Notes: generated by a model not told the origin, from the letters alone. A stretch of 57,355 nt of DNA from Algibacter sp. (GCF_029245835.1 NZ_JAQWOO010000067.1:1-57355), one strand, 5' to 3'; positions 45,591 to 55,442 are shown, counted from the stretch's first letter. A program made the numbers and translations.

Positions 45591-46655
45591 ATGCAAGATT
45601 TAAAAATTTCAAAAAAAAAGCCGTCATTTCCAATTACACCAAAGTTACACGGTTATCTTTCAAAGTATAACAGAAATGTGAAAATCCCTATTTTTTACGA
45701 TGATTTACTACGTTTTCAAGGGTCTATAGTCGTTTATGATAAAGATGATATTGATACACTTTGGATTCGAGTTTATTATAATGAATTTGAAAGACAGGAA
45801 ATAGAATCCGCTTTAAAAAAAGTATATACTATATTTCACTCTGATGGAAATGAAAATATTTTACCCTTTTTAAATGTTGATAATATTGATTTTTGCACTT
45901 TTGGAAATTCAAAGCCCTTTAGAATAAAGATAAGAAATGTTTTAAATGATAACTCGACTTATTTCTATGTTAAAACTGCAGATGCTTCTCGCGTTTACGG
46001 ATTAGAATTAGAGCATATGTTATCTCCAAACAATTTAAATTTTTTAGTACATGAAAACACTTTAATAGAAGAGCACATAGTTGGTATTCCGGGAGATGAA
46101 TTTATTAAAAACATATTACCTAATTGTAGTAAGTCTGAAAAATCTCAAATAGCCAAAGAGTTTGTTAAATTTAATGAAAGGTGCATGATTAGACTATTAG
46201 GAGATATGCGTTCTTATAATTATGTTATTGTACCCACCCATGATTTTGATAAAGTGGTTTATAAAATAAGAGCTATAGATTTTGATCAGCAGTCTTATGA
46301 AGGTAAATTTAATATTTACAGACCACAATTTTTTAAAGAGAATTTTGAAATGGTTGAATTGGTTGCAAAAAGTATTCAAAAACTGTCCATTGATCAATAC
46401 AAAACAGAAGAGCGTTCAATATTAGTAAAACGATTGAAGAGTTCTAATATTAGATCTAAAAAACTGATTGAATGTATGATATCAGATGAGATTTCAACAA
46501 AGGAAAATATAGAAACTTTGAAAATGACCATTTTTGATTATACCCATGATATTAATTTTAAAAAGAGCAAAAATATGGGAGAGATTTTAAAGTATTCTTT
46601 AGATTTTTTAACTCGAAATTATGAAAATGTTAACTTAGCAAATATAAGGGGCTAA
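45591..46655 (+). CDS. Conserved hypothetical with possible kinase-like motifs
   Basis: A 354-residue soluble protein without signal peptide. I do not recognise a named family. Residues 200-235 contain GDMRSYNYVIVP (204-215) and RAIDFDQQSYEG (227-238). The spacing of an Asp and Asn followed by a hydrophobic-Asp-Phe-Asp resembles the catalytic loop and metal-binding loop of kinase-like phosphotransferases, as in WaaP and aminoglycoside kinases. No glycine-rich loop is obvious, so the similarity may be superficial. It has its own promoter and converges with a pRiA4b ORF-3-like gene. Confidence in the gene is high, in the kinase idea low. Confidence 0.6.
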   Translation: MQDLKISKKKPSFPITPKLHGYLSKYNRNVKIPIFYDDLLRFQGSIVVYDKDDIDTLWIRVYYNEFERQEIESALKKVYTIFHSDGNENILPFLNVDNIDFCTFGNSKPFRIKIRNVLNDNSTYFYVKTADASRVYGLELEHMLSPNNLNFLVHENTLIEEHIVGIPGDEFIKNILPNCSKSEKSQIAKEFVKFNERCMIRLLGDMRSYNYVIVPTHDFDKVVYKIRAIDFDQQSYEGKFNIYRPQFFKENFEMVELVAKSIQKLSIDQYKTEERSILVKRLKSSNIRSKKLIECMISDEISTKENIETLKMTIFDYTHDINFKKSKNMGEILKYSLDFLTRNYENVNLANIRG

Positions 46656-46661
46656 TTGTGG

Positions 46662-47174
46662 TTAATTCCAGTTTTCGTTAAAATCTAGGTCTTCGTAGTC
46701 ATCTACGTCTATTCCGTCTTCAAATTCGTTATAATCTTCGTCTTCATCAGCTTGAAACACTTTTTCTGGAGCCGTATCTGGAACTTGACCTTGAACAAAC
46801 ATGAGGTTAGGGTAATCATTACCATCTGTTTCATCAACAATTTCAGCCAATTCAACATAAAATGTCCACATGCTCATAAAGTCATAAACATATATAAGTT
46901 TGGTTTGAGCTTCATGAACAACACTATCTAAAGATGTTTCATTCATAAGTCGTGCAGAGGCATCTTCACTTAAATCAAATAATGAAATTTCTTCACCTTG
47001 CTCCCAGATATCATTACTTAAATAAAATGATGCCATTTCTGTACCATCAAACCCAAAAGATTGTGTAATAATATTATGTAAATCTTCCAGAGTATCTGTT
47101 TCACGAATTTCTAAATCGCGAAAGATATCTTCTTCTGTATCATTATCTAAAATAACTCTAAACCTATAAACCAT
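46662..47174 (-). CDS. Plasmid pRiA4b ORF-3-like family protein
   Basis: A 170-residue acidic cytoplasmic protein. The beginning MVYRFRVILDNDTEEDIFRD, the helix DTLEDLHNIITQSFGFD, and the central strand pair TKLIYVYDFMSMWTFYVEL match the pRiA4b ORF-3 (IS1096 TnpR-like) domain. The last 40 residues are mostly Asp and Glu. The family is common in chromosomes and, despite its name, gives no evidence of a mobile element here. The biochemical role is unknown. It ends 6 bp from the converging gene, so the two transcripts may overlap. Confidence 0.8.
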   Translation of the reverse strand: MVYRFRVILDNDTEEDIFRDLEIRETDTLEDLHNIITQSFGFDGTEMASFYLSNDIWEQGEEISLFDLSEDASARLMNETSLDSVVHEAQTKLIYVYDFMSMWTFYVELAEIVDETDGNDYPNLMFVQGQVPDTAPEKVFQADEDEDYNEFEDGIDVDDYEDLDFNENWN

Positions 47175-47213
47175 TAGTGATTAATTATGCTACAAAGGTA
47201 GCTTTTTTTTAAT

Positions 47214-48230
47214 TTATTTTGAAAATCGATGTAGGGTAAATGTCATAGCGCTCAATAAGAAAAATGCGCCTACTTGATGGGCTACTCCTAACCATACCGG
47301 AACTTGAAGCAATATTGTAAATACGCCGAGTAAAAACTGAATACCAACTATAATTAAAAGCGCATTTATACCTTTTGATTGATATGTTGTTAGTTTTAAT
47401 TTTTTAGATTTTATGTAGATTGATATAATGAAACCAACAACTATAAAAGCTAAAATTCTATGAACAAATTGAACACCACTTTTTCCTTCGATGAAGTTTC
47501 TATAGGTTGGAATTTGTTCTGTATAAACCGTTTCGTGCATAAATTTACCTTCGTTCATCATTGGCCAATGATTGTGAATCCATCCAGCATCTAAACCTGC
47601 TACAAAAGCCCCATAAATAATTTGAATTAGTAATACGGCGAGCCCCCAAAGTATTAAATTCTTAAAGGGCTTATGGATTTCTTTCTTATTAGGGAATATT
47701 AAATCCAGAGCCACCCAAAAGGTATAGGCAAAAGTTATAAATGCAGTAGTTAAATGTGCGGCTAACCTGTAATGGCTAACATCTGGATTATCAACTAAAC
47801 CGCTTTTAACCATATACCAGCCTAAAAAACCTTGAAAAGCGCCTAAGCACAAGAGTAATGTTGCTTTTTTTAAGGTAGGTTTTGTAAGTTGTTTTGTAAT
47901 TAAAAAGTAAATAAAAGGGAGTAAAAATACAATACCTATAAACCGACCAATAACTCTATGGAACCACTCCCAGAAATAGATATCTTTAAAGTCTTGAAGT
48001 GTAAATTGGTTGTTTAGTTTTTGGTATTCAGGGTATTTTTTATACAAATCAAAAGCGCTCTCCCATTCAACTTCATTCATAGGAGGAATGGTTCCTGAAA
48101 TTAATTTGTAATTGGAGATAGATAAACCAGAATGTGTTAGTCTGGTTATACCTCCAACAACTACCATAATAAATATTAAAAAACACCCTGTTAAAAGCCA
48201 GTAAATTACTTTTTTGTTATCCTTTTTCAT
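47214..48230 (-). CDS. ctaA: Heme A synthase (COX15/CtaA family)
   Basis: A 338-residue inner-membrane protein with eight predicted helices. It oxidises heme O to heme A for cytochrome c oxidase. [19 protein letters not shown] near residues 26-45 is the family signature, and four conserved histidines lie in [32 protein letters not shown] and VAHQVGAFF. The beginning overlaps the end of the upstream tRNA nucleotidyltransferase gene by 14 bp (48217-48230), which suggests translational coupling, although the two functions are unrelated. Confidence 0.95.
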   Translation of the reverse strand: MKKDNKKVIYWLLTGCFLIFIMVVVGGITRLTHSGLSISNYKLISGTIPPMNEVEWESAFDLYKKYPEYQKLNNQFTLQDFKDIYFWEWFHRVIGRFIGIVFLLPFIYFLITKQLTKPTLKKATLLLCLGAFQGFLGWYMVKSGLVDNPDVSHYRLAAHLTTAFITFAYTFWVALDLIFPNKKEIHKPFKNLILWGLAVLLIQIIYGAFVAGLDAGWIHNHWPMMNEGKFMHETVYTEQIPTYRNFIEGKSGVQFVHRILAFIVVGFIISIYIKSKKLKLTTYQSKGINALLIIVGIQFLLGVFTILLQVPVWLGVAHQVGAFFLLSAMTFTLHRFSK

Positions 48231-49638
48231 TTTTTAAGCCTAATTTTTTTCCTTTTTCTAACATCAATTTATATGCGGCTTCATATTCATTTGGAATATC
48301 GCCTTCTAGAATAGCTTCTTTTATAGCCTCTTTTATAATACCTATTTCACGAGATGGTTTTAAATTAAAAGCAGTCATGATTTCTTCACCAGAGATTGGA
48401 GGTTGAAAATTTCTGATATGATCTCGTTCTTCAACTTCAATAATTTTATCTCTAACAATTTTAAAGTTATTATGGTACTTATTGAATTTTTTAGGATTCT
48501 TGGTGGTTATATCTGCTTCACATAAAGTCATTAAATCATCAACATAATCTCCAGCATCAAAAACTAAACGTCTTACTGCAGAGTCTGTAGCCATATCATC
48601 AGCCAAAACAATAGGGCGAGAGCTCATAAATACCATTTTTTGAACAAACTTCATCTTGTCATTTAATGGCATTTTTAATCTTTTAAATAGTCTGTAGACC
48701 ATTTTAGAGCCTTCAAATTCGTGCCCATGAAATGTCCAACCTACTTTTTTGCTAAATTTTTTCGTTGGTGCTTTCCCAATATCGTGCAGTAAAGCTGCCC
48801 AACGAAGCCAGAGGTTATTTGTGTTTAAGGCTATATTATCAACCACTTCAAGTGTATGGTAAAAATTATCTTTATGGCGTTGTCCTTCAATCTCATCAAT
48901 ACCTTTTAAAGCCGTTAATTCGGGAAGTATATAATCTAGTAAACCTGTTTTTTCTAATAACAAAAAACCTTTAGATGGTTTTTTACTTTCAAGAATTTTG
49001 TGTAGTTCCGTTACAATACGTTCGTTTGTAATTATCTTAATCCTGTGGCTATTGTTTGATATGGCTTCAAGAGATTTTTTTTCAATTGTAAAATCTAGTT
49101 GTGAAGCAAATCTTATGGCGCGTAACATACGTAATGGGTCGTCACTGTAAGTTATATCTGGATTTAATGGTGTTTTAATTATTTTATTCTGTAAATCTTC
49201 AATACCATTAAAAGGGTCTAGAATATCACCAAAGTTAGCTTCGCTTAAGTTTAAGGCAAGCGCGTTAATAGTAAAATCTCTACGTTTTTGGTCATCTTCC
49301 AAAGTGCCATTTTCAACAGATGGATTTCTGCTATCTTGTGTGTAAGATTCTTTTCTGGCTCCTACAAATTCAATTTCAATATCACCATACCTTAACATGG
49401 CGGTGCCGTAAGTTTTAAATACCTGGACTTTAGGTTTATTAGGAAGCTGTTTTGCAACTTGTTTTGCTAGTTTTATACCATCTCCAATAGCAACTATATC
49501 AATATCTTTAGCATCACCACGCTTCAAAATAAAATCACGTACAAATCCGCCAATAACATAACTGTCTAAACCTAGCTCTTTAGCAGATTTTGAAATAATT
49601 TTGAATAGGGGATGTTGTAATGCTTCTTTGTAGTTCAT
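48217..49638 (-). CDS. CCA tRNA nucleotidyltransferase / poly(A) polymerase family (HD)
   Basis: A 473-residue cytoplasmic enzyme. The head domain has [15 protein letters not shown] and DIDIVAIG, the metal-binding nucleotidyltransferase motif, then [13 protein letters not shown] and [17 protein letters not shown]. The tail is an HD phosphohydrolase-like domain: [30 protein letters not shown]. This two-domain form usually adds CCA to tRNA 3' ends, and the HD part is thought to process 2',3'-cyclic ends. A true poly(A) polymerase cannot be excluded from the sequence. It overlaps ctaA by 14 bp. Confidence 0.9.
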   Translation of the reverse strand: MNYKEALQHPLFKIISKSAKELGLDSYVIGGFVRDFILKRGDAKDIDIVAIGDGIKLAKQVAKQLPNKPKVQVFKTYGTAMLRYGDIEIEFVGARKESYTQDSRNPSVENGTLEDDQKRRDFTINALALNLSEANFGDILDPFNGIEDLQNKIIKTPLNPDITYSDDPLRMLRAIRFASQLDFTIEKKSLEAISNNSHRIKIITNERIVTELHKILESKKPSKGFLLLEKTGLLDYILPELTALKGIDEIEGQRHKDNFYHTLEVVDNIALNTNNLWLRWAALLHDIGKAPTKKFSKKVGWTFHGHEFEGSKMVYRLFKRLKMPLNDKMKFVQKMVFMSSRPIVLADDMATDSAVRRLVFDAGDYVDDLMTLCEADITTKNPKKFNKYHNNFKIVRDKIIEVEERDHIRNFQPPISGEEIMTAFNLKPSREIGIIKEAIKEAILEGDIPNEYEAAYKLMLEKGKKLGLKNEKG

Positions 49639-50020
49639 TGATGATATTTGAGGTTTTATGCTCTTATTATTTAAGCATTACCATAGTTAATTAACTTAAT
49701 TATTGACGATGGTTTTACATATGCTTTTTCGTTTTGCAAATTTACAACATAGTCCACACCTTTTAAAATGGCTGGAGCTATTTATTTAAATGATTTTGAG
49801 GTAGGTTAATCAATTATTTCAATAATATTAAATGTTGTTTTAAGTATTTGCTTTTCGTAATATTTTATGTGCTTTCATCTGCATATAATCACATTTATAC
49901 TTTATTTAAATGGTGTTTTTTTTATTTCAGAATTGTTACTCTCATAACAAGTTGAGAACTTTATTTACAAATTTGGTATTAGTTTTTCTTGAATGGCTCA
50001 AAACTTTGTAATATTGCTAA
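49639..50020. other. AT-rich gap before the Kdo kinase-like gene
   Basis: This divergent promoter region contains no supportable frame or RNA. The best -7 candidate for the plus-strand gene is AAACTTTG near 50000-50007, two mismatches. No repeat stands out. Confidence 0.3.
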
Positions 50021-50776
50021 ATGAAAAAGGTATTTCATAAGTCATATAAGGATTTTGAAACAGAAATTGATGGTTTTATTGAATCGTTTGGAACATCGGG
50101 TGAGTCTATAAAAGACAAAAGAAACAAACTCAAATTGTTCAACTTAAATGACGTTGTAGTTAATATCAAATCTTTTAAGGTTCCTAATTTACTGAATAAA
50201 ATTGGATATAATTTTTTTAGAAAAAGCAAGGCGCAACGCTCTTTTGAATATGCCAATAAACTCTTGGAATTAGGAATAGGTTCCCCACAACCTATCGCTT
50301 TTTACGAATTTCCATCGGTGTTTTTTTTTAAAAGTAGTTATTATGTGAGTGAACATCAAAAATATGATTTGACCTTCAGAGAGCTGTCTCATAATGCTGA
50401 TTATCCAAACCATGAAAATCTTTTAAGAGCCTTTACTAGATTTACACATGAGCTTCATGAAAAAGAGGTTTTGTTTTTAGATCATTCTCCAGGAAATACA
50501 TTAATAAGTATTACAAGTGATGGTTATGATTTTAGTTTGGTTGATTTAAACAGAATGATTTTTAAACCTTTGTCTTTTAATGAAAGAATTAAAAATTTTG
50601 AGCGTTTAACGCCTCATAAGCATATTGTAGAAATTATGAGTGATGAGTATGCTAAAATTTCTGGCAAATCTTTCGATCACGTTTTTACTCAAATGTGGAA
50701 AGCTACCCAAGAGTTTCAATATAAATTCAATAGAAAGAAACGACTTAAAAATAAACTAAAGTTCTGGAAAAATTAA
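50021..50776 (+). CDS. Kdo/WaaP-like lipopolysaccharide kinase
   Basis: A 251-residue cytoplasmic kinase-fold protein. A Lys in VVVNIKSFKVPN or FFRKSKAQRSFEYANKLLE is the likely ATP-binding lysine. The catalytic loop is FLDHSPGNT (Asp154, Asn159) and FSLVDLNRM (Asp175) replaces the DFG motif, as in WaaP/KdkA enzymes that phosphorylate sugars in the LPS core. It converges with a GT2 gene and two further surface-polymer genes, which supports an LPS or surface-glycan role. The exact sugar target is unknown. Confidence 0.8.
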   Translation: MKKVFHKSYKDFETEIDGFIESFGTSGESIKDKRNKLKLFNLNDVVVNIKSFKVPNLLNKIGYNFFRKSKAQRSFEYANKLLELGIGSPQPIAFYEFPSVFFFKSSYYVSEHQKYDLTFRELSHNADYPNHENLLRAFTRFTHELHEKEVLFLDHSPGNTLISITSDGYDFSLVDLNRMIFKPLSFNERIKNFERLTPHKHIVEIMSDEYAKISGKSFDHVFTQMWKATQEFQYKFNRKKRLKNKLKFWKN

Positions 50777-50777
50777 T

Positions 50778-51533
50778 TTAGTGTCTGTTTTTACGCAATA
50801 GCCAAAGCTTTACATAGCGCATAAAAACCACGTAACCTTGAACGTAGCCAATGGTTAAACCCACAACACCATCACGAAAACCACTTTGTAATATATAATG
50901 TTTAAAAAATCCCCAAAAGGGTTTTATAACAAAATGATAGGGTGTTAGTGTTCCTGTTTTTTTATCGTAATCTTTAGCTTGCCAAGAGGCGTAGCGATTC
51001 ATTTTCTCAATATATAGGTCAAAGGTAATATAGGTGTTATGATATAATTTACTATTTAGGTAGCCAACATCACCATTTGCAATTATTTCGGAATGCACAT
51101 GTTTGTCTTCATATTTACAAGCGTCTCTTTTAAATAATCTAATGACAGCATCATGTCTCCAGCCACTATAATTTACGCGTTCGCCCATAAAATGATTGTT
51201 ACGCCCTATCCAAAAAGCGACAATATTTTCAGGTGGATTTTTAAGAGTTTCAAGAATTTCAGTTTTTAGTTCTAGTGTTACGCGCTCGTCGGCATCAACA
51301 AGTAAAACCCATTCATGTGTTGCTTGCGGAATAGCCCAGTTTTTTTGAGATGCTGAATATTCATAAGCTCTTTTAATAACTTTGACACCTAATTCTTGTG
51401 CTTTTTCTGTGGTGCCATCGGTACTCAAACTATCAACTACTAATATTTCATCTGCAAAATCTACAGAGGCAATAACCGCTTCTATATTATGAATTTCGTT
51501 TCCTGTTGGAATGATAGCGGTTAGCTTTTGCAT
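50778..51533 (-). CDS. Family 2 glycosyltransferase
   Basis: A 251-residue cytoplasmic or membrane-associated enzyme. The GT-A fold begins LTAIIPTGNEIHNIEAVIAS, followed by EILVVDSLSTDGT and the metal-binding LLVDADERV. The segment VNYSGWRHDAVIRLFKRD, DKHVHSEI and the tail FRDGVVGLTIGYVQGY are typical of the WaaE/KdtX-like GT2 group that add the first heptose-region glucose to LPS. The sugar used here is not certain. It forms a run with two polymer-related genes (2-bp and 93-bp gaps). Confidence 0.9.
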   Translation of the reverse strand: MQKLTAIIPTGNEIHNIEAVIASVDFADEILVVDSLSTDGTTEKAQELGVKVIKRAYEYSASQKNWAIPQATHEWVLLVDADERVTLELKTEILETLKNPPENIVAFWIGRNNHFMGERVNYSGWRHDAVIRLFKRDACKYEDKHVHSEIIANGDVGYLNSKLYHNTYITFDLYIEKMNRYASWQAKDYDKKTGTLTPYHFVIKPFWGFFKHYILQSGFRDGVVGLTIGYVQGYVVFMRYVKLWLLRKNRH

Positions 51534-51535
51534 TG

Positions 51536-52612
51536 TTATGATTTTGTAATTGTAAAAGGTTTATTAAAACTTTTTAAAGTGAAATAATTTAGTTTTTTTC
51601 TGATTTTATATTTCCGTATCAAATTTAATGGTTTAGATTTTAAATGACTTTTGTCTTTATGTAAATACGAAAGAGATGCTTCTATAATGCGTTTACTTGA
51701 TTTTCCATCATTATAGGGATGTAGTTCTTTAAGATAATCATTAATAAAGTTTAATAACTCTTCAGGATAAGAAAGTGCTTTTTTAAAGGCATCCTCAATA
51801 TGGATAGCATTTTGAATATCAATAAGGTAATTATGACTAAACGTATGATTAAATGTTACAACTGGTTTTTTTTGAACTAAAAACTCTTGAATTGCCGAAG
51901 TTGTATCAGCAAATAAAATGTCAGCTTTTTGAAATAAAGGAATTAAATCAGTCGTGTTGTAATATGTAAAATAATCATTATTTAAAGTGTTCCATTTTTT
52001 AATAATATGCTTTGGGAGTTTTGGATGTAATACCATAATGAAATTTAATTTTCCTGTCTTAGATAGTCGTTCTATTTCATTAAAAACCAAATCGTTATAA
52101 GCTAAACTTAAGCGCTCAGTAAAAGTAGAAGCAATCATTACAGTTTTTGTGATTTTTTTATTTGCTATTGGAAACAACGGGTCTACTTTGCTCCATCCTG
52201 TTTCAATAACTTCAAAATATTTATGTTTTTGGGCAAGCTCTTGAAACTTTTCTGTTGTGTTAGGTCCTTGCGTACAGTATAAATCAAAAAAACCTCGCAG
52301 TCTAAAGTGTGCGAATGAATTGTTTTTAGTAGGACGCTTTTCTGCATGAAAACCATGAAAAACTTGAACTTTTAGTGCGTTAAAAAAATCTGGTACACTA
52401 TCTGTTATAGTTAAAATAATTTGTGGCGAATAATCAAAAACATCTTTGATTGTTTTTAGAATATTTTTTTTTCCTGCGATATTTGATTTACCATCGGGCT
52501 GGTCTGCAAACCATTTAACAATATACCCCATTTTTAATATTTCGGCTTCCAAAGGCATGCCAATAGGAATGGCGTAGCTATAAGAGATGTATATTAAAAA
52601 CTTGTAATTCAT
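51536..52612 (-). CDS. CDP-glycerol glycerophosphotransferase-like protein
   Basis: A 358-residue protein from ATG 52612 (MNYKFLIYISYSYAIPIGMP); a TTG-started frame reaches 52687 but adds an unlikely leader. The C-terminal half has the family hallmarks: HGFHAEKRP, GPNTTEKFQELAQKH, ETGWSKVDPLF, MVLHPKLPKH and DILFADTTSAIQEFLVQKKPV. It transfers glycerol-phosphate or a similar polyol phosphate to a surface polymer. Teichoic acids are not expected in a Gram-negative, so a capsule or O-unit modification is inferred. It starts 93 bp below the Stealth gene and ends 2 bp before the GT2 gene. Confidence 0.85.
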   Translation of the reverse strand: MNYKFLIYISYSYAIPIGMPLEAEILKMGYIVKWFADQPDGKSNIAGKKNILKTIKDVFDYSPQIILTITDSVPDFFNALKVQVFHGFHAEKRPTKNNSFAHFRLRGFFDLYCTQGPNTTEKFQELAQKHKYFEVIETGWSKVDPLFPIANKKITKTVMIASTFTERLSLAYNDLVFNEIERLSKTGKLNFIMVLHPKLPKHIIKKWNTLNNDYFTYYNTTDLIPLFQKADILFADTTSAIQEFLVQKKPVVTFNHTFSHNYLIDIQNAIHIEDAFKKALSYPEELLNFINDYLKELHPYNDGKSSKRIIEASLSYLHKDKSHLKSKPLNLIRKYKIRKKLNYFTLKSFNKPFTITKS

Positions 52613-52705
52613 TAATCTAGAGGAATTGTAATAGGTGTAATTTGCTTTAAATTTTTGTTGCGTAAATAAATAAGCTTTGTAGCTCAAAAATTAGTTTTTT
52701 CGATA

Positions 52706-53698
52706 TTAATTAAAAACCAACTGTTTATCTATCCAGTTTAAAATATACTGTAAACTACTGTCGTCGGCCATATCTAAACTTTGAAAAGTAATAAAAATTT
52801 TATTTTTATTTTTTTCGAACCATTTTAATTTCAATTTTGTTAAATAAAGTTGTTTGTAATTTCTAAAATAAGTTAATTGTGCATTCTTTCTAAAATGGAA
52901 GGTATTCTTTTTAATTTCTAAATGCTCGGATAATGAGGATATAATAAATTGATCCTTATTTCTAAATCTATGTTTTATATTCTCTTCAAGAAGGGTTGGG
53001 TTTTCTTTAAAAAAGTTATGAAGGGTCGATTTTCTTAAACAAACAGGCGTGTGAAACCGTCTTATGTATTTTTCGGTATTAGCGAGTTTAGCACTGTTTT
53101 GTTGTAATTTTTTAAAGCTATAATTTCCTTTTTTATTTGGTTTGCCCAAAAACGTTTTGATTTTATTGTAAAGTGTTCTAAATTTTTTATTCTCATTAAA
53201 CTTTTGCCATTCTCCTCTAATTATAGGTTGTCCATGAATGAAAAATTCATTTTCAGATACATTTCTCATTATAAAGGTGTCATCATTAAAAATAACAAAG
53301 TGCTCTGATAAATTGGGAATTCTAAATAACATTGAGCCAATTGAGCAGGAGTTAAAACAAGGTAAATATTCTTGAAAACCGTTAAATATGACTTTATGAT
53401 CAACGATTTCTAGATTAATATTCTGGTTTTTAGCTAATAATTGAAGTGAATCAAAAGATTCTGGAGTTTGATTATCAGTTACTAAAAATATATTCTTAAA
53501 AAATGGAGCAAATTTAATAATTGCTTTAATTGCTATATTAATTTCTCCTATAGAATTATAGCGTTTTAAGTGTTTTTCCGATGAGAAATTAATTTTAGTT
53601 TCAGAATAGGTATTAATTTTTTGTTGCCAATTTTTATCATTACCATCAACCCAAGTTATAACAGCATCAACTTGAATATTAGTTTTTGATTTGTTCAT
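52706..53698 (-). CDS. Stealth-family sugar-phosphate transferase
   Basis: A 330-residue protein. CR1 is VDAVITWVDGNDKNW at residues 10-25, CR2 lies around LFRIPNLSEHFVIFNDDTF with its double Asp, and CR3/CR4-like segments with HTPVCLRKSTL and NKDQFIISSL follow. Stealth proteins move hexose-1-phosphate units onto capsular or surface polymers in bacteria and protect them from host recognition. It is the first gene of a three-gene minus-strand run with a CDP-glycerol transferase-like gene and a GT2 gene, so the run probably builds a phosphate-containing surface glycan. Confidence 0.9.
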   Translation of the reverse strand: MNKSKTNIQVDAVITWVDGNDKNWQQKINTYSETKINFSSEKHLKRYNSIGEINIAIKAIIKFAPFFKNIFLVTDNQTPESFDSLQLLAKNQNINLEIVDHKVIFNGFQEYLPCFNSCSIGSMLFRIPNLSEHFVIFNDDTFIMRNVSENEFFIHGQPIIRGEWQKFNENKKFRTLYNKIKTFLGKPNKKGNYSFKKLQQNSAKLANTEKYIRRFHTPVCLRKSTLHNFFKENPTLLEENIKHRFRNKDQFIISSLSEHLEIKKNTFHFRKNAQLTYFRNYKQLYLTKLKLKWFEKNKNKIFITFQSLDMADDSSLQYILNWIDKQLVFN

Positions 53699-53760
53699 GT
53701 GTTTTTAGTTTAGTTTCAATATTGATAAAATATAAAATTATTTAATTTTCTAAATTTAAA

Positions 53761-53791
53761 AAAAAAAAGGGCAACTATTAAAAGTTACCCT
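53761..53791 (-). terminator. Terminator of dapD
   Basis: On the minus strand GGGTAACT pairs with AGTTGCCC (one G-T wobble) around a 6-base loop and runs into nine T. It is 29 bp past the dapD stop. Confidence 0.7.
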
Positions 53792-53819
53792 ATTTTATAG
53801 TTTCTATTCACGATTCATA

Positions 53820-54635
53820 CTAAACCGCTACACTATGTTCACGAAGGGCGTCATTTAAAGATGTTTTCTTATTTGTACTCTCTTTACGCTTACCAATAAT
53901 CAATGCACAAGGTACATTATAGCTTCCAGAAGGAAATTCTTTAGCATAACTACCAGGTATAACTACAGACCTTGCAGGAACAACACCTTTATATTGAACA
54001 GGTTCATCGCCAGTTACATCAATAATTTTTGTACTCATGGTTAAAATAACACCAGCACCTAAAACCGCCTCGGTTTCTACACGTACACCTTCTACCACTA
54101 TACAACGGCTGCCAATAAAGGCATTGTCTTCAATAATAACTGGAGCAGCTTGTAAAGGTTCTAAAACACCACCTATACCAACACCACCAGATAAATGTAC
54201 ATTTTTACCAATCTGTGCACAACTACCAACTGTTGCCCAAGTATCAACCATAGTCCCTTCATCTACATAAGCACCAATATTTACATAACTTGGCATTAAA
54301 ATAGTACCAGCAGAAATATAAGCCCCATGGCGCGCTACAGCATTAGGAACTACTCGGATTCCACGTTCAGCAAAGTTCTTTTTTAACGGGATTTTATCAT
54401 GATATTCAAAAATACCAGCCTCTAGAGTTTCCATTTTCTGAATAGGGAAATATAAAACAACTGCTTTTTTAACCCATTCGTTTACTTGCCATCCACCAGT
54501 AATTGGTTCTGCAACTCGCAATTCACCTTTATCTAATAAATCTATTACGTTTCTTATTGCTGAGGTTGTCTTTTCTTGTTTTAAAAGATCTCTATTATCC
54601 CAAGCTTTCTCTATGATTTGTTGTAGTTCAGTCAT
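53820..54635 (-). CDS. dapD: Tetrahydrodipicolinate N-succinyltransferase
   Basis: A 271-residue cytoplasmic enzyme of the diaminopimelate/lysine pathway. The N-terminal helical part (MTELQQIIEKAWDNRD) leads to a left-handed beta-helix of hexapeptide repeats, including GAYISAGTILMPSYVNIGAY, VGSCAQIGKNVHLSGGVGIG and DNAFIGSRCIVVEGV. It succinylates tetrahydrodipicolinate using succinyl-CoA. A TTG-started frame reaches 54656, but that codon lies in the -7 box TATATTTG (54654-54661), so ATG 54635 is the start. lysA of the same pathway is 29 kb away. Confidence 0.96.
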   Translation of the reverse strand: MTELQQIIEKAWDNRDLLKQEKTTSAIRNVIDLLDKGELRVAEPITGGWQVNEWVKKAVVLYFPIQKMETLEAGIFEYHDKIPLKKNFAERGIRVVPNAVARHGAYISAGTILMPSYVNIGAYVDEGTMVDTWATVGSCAQIGKNVHLSGGVGIGGVLEPLQAAPVIIEDNAFIGSRCIVVEGVRVETEAVLGAGVILTMSTKIIDVTGDEPVQYKGVVPARSVVIPGSYAKEFPSGSYNVPCALIIGKRKESTNKKTSLNDALREHSVAV

Positions 54636-54653
54636 TACTATTATGTTTTTTGG

Positions 54654-54661
54654 CAAATATA
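54654..54661 (-). promoter_or_regulatory. Promoter -7 box of dapD
   Basis: On the minus strand this is TATATTTG, a perfect consensus, 18 bp upstream of ATG 54635. It rules out the longer TTG start. Confidence 0.6.
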
Positions 54662-54931
54662 ATAGCTATCATTTAAAAAGACATTGAAATAGCCATAATA
54701 ATAACTTGAATTCTCTAAGGAATATTCAATTTATTGGTGGTTTTTAAAGGATAGAAATATGCATTTTAACCTTTCAACTGAGACTATTCATGATGAAGTG
54801 CAGGAAAACGTGTATTTAAGCGATAAAATACGCACTTTAACTATTCGTCGATAAAAATTTGTAGCTGCTCTAGTTATCGAAAATACAAGGTTATACAACT
54901 AATTTTTTGTTCATTAGATACCATCTGGATA

Positions 54932-54939
54932 TATATTTG
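54932..54939 (+). promoter_or_regulatory. Promoter of the small secreted protein gene
   Basis: TATATTTG at 54932-54939 and TTTTTTG at 54903-54909 are a perfect -7 and -33 pair, 22 bp apart, 23 bp before the ATG. The rest of the gap from 54662 holds an imperfect hairpin (GTGTATTT near 54810 and AAATACGC near 54826) and no gene. Confidence 0.6.
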
Positions 54940-54962
54940 AACCATCAAACAATAATAAACAC

Positions 54963-55271
54963 ATGAAAACAAATTTTTACATATTATTAATCTTATTACT
55001 TACTGTCTCTTTCGGAAACGCTCAAAGTTCTTCTGTAGTCGTAGAGATTGAATCTAATAAAACAATTTCTGTTTCTAACGAAGATGAAATTATTTCTGTA
55101 ACTGCAGAGGTTAATACTATTAAAAATGATTCATTATTAATTGATGCTGCTAAAGTAAATGCAACAATCGCTCGTAGTTCTAGTGATATTAGAGTTTATT
55201 TAAACCGCAAAAGAAATGTTAGCAACTTCAATTTAGTATTTCAAGAAAATTATAAAGCTACAAGAGCTTAA
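54963..55271 (+). CDS. Small secreted hypothetical protein
   Basis: A 102-residue protein with a signal peptide (MKTNFYILLILLLTVSFGNA, cleavage after AQ). The mature part of about 80 residues is beta-rich (SSSVVVEIESNKTISV, IISVTAEVNTI) and ends with a basic segment (LNRKRNVSNFNLVFQENYKA). No cysteine or known motif is present and I do not recognise the family. It has a good promoter and a terminator of its own, so it is an independent and probably well-expressed periplasmic or surface protein. Confidence 0.7.
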   Translation: MKTNFYILLILLLTVSFGNAQSSSVVVEIESNKTISVSNEDEIISVTAEVNTIKNDSLLIDAAKVNATIARSSSDIRVYLNRKRNVSNFNLVFQENYKATRA

Positions 55272-55312
55272 AAAATAATGTTCAAGTATTAATAATTAAG
55301 GTTAACTATCGA

Positions 55313-55345
55313 GAAAGGCTGTCCATTTAGGATAGCCTTTCTTGT
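55313..55345 (+). terminator. Terminator of the small secreted protein gene
   Basis: GAAAGGCTGTCC pairs with GGATAGCCTTTC (one G-T wobble) around a 5-base loop, followed by TTGTTTT. It lies 41 bp after the stop codon. Confidence 0.75.
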
Positions 55346-55442
55346 TTTACATGAGAAGTAATTTTTTTCTCAAGATTTTCCTTTAAACTGTCATTACCGA
55401 GTAATCGGTAAACTAAAAAAAAAATCTTAAAAGATTGTTTAC

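Noticed and set aside
46662-47174. Mobile-element gene suggested by the pRiA4b/IS1096 name
   Set aside because: The family is a common chromosomal one and no inverted repeats or transposase lie near.
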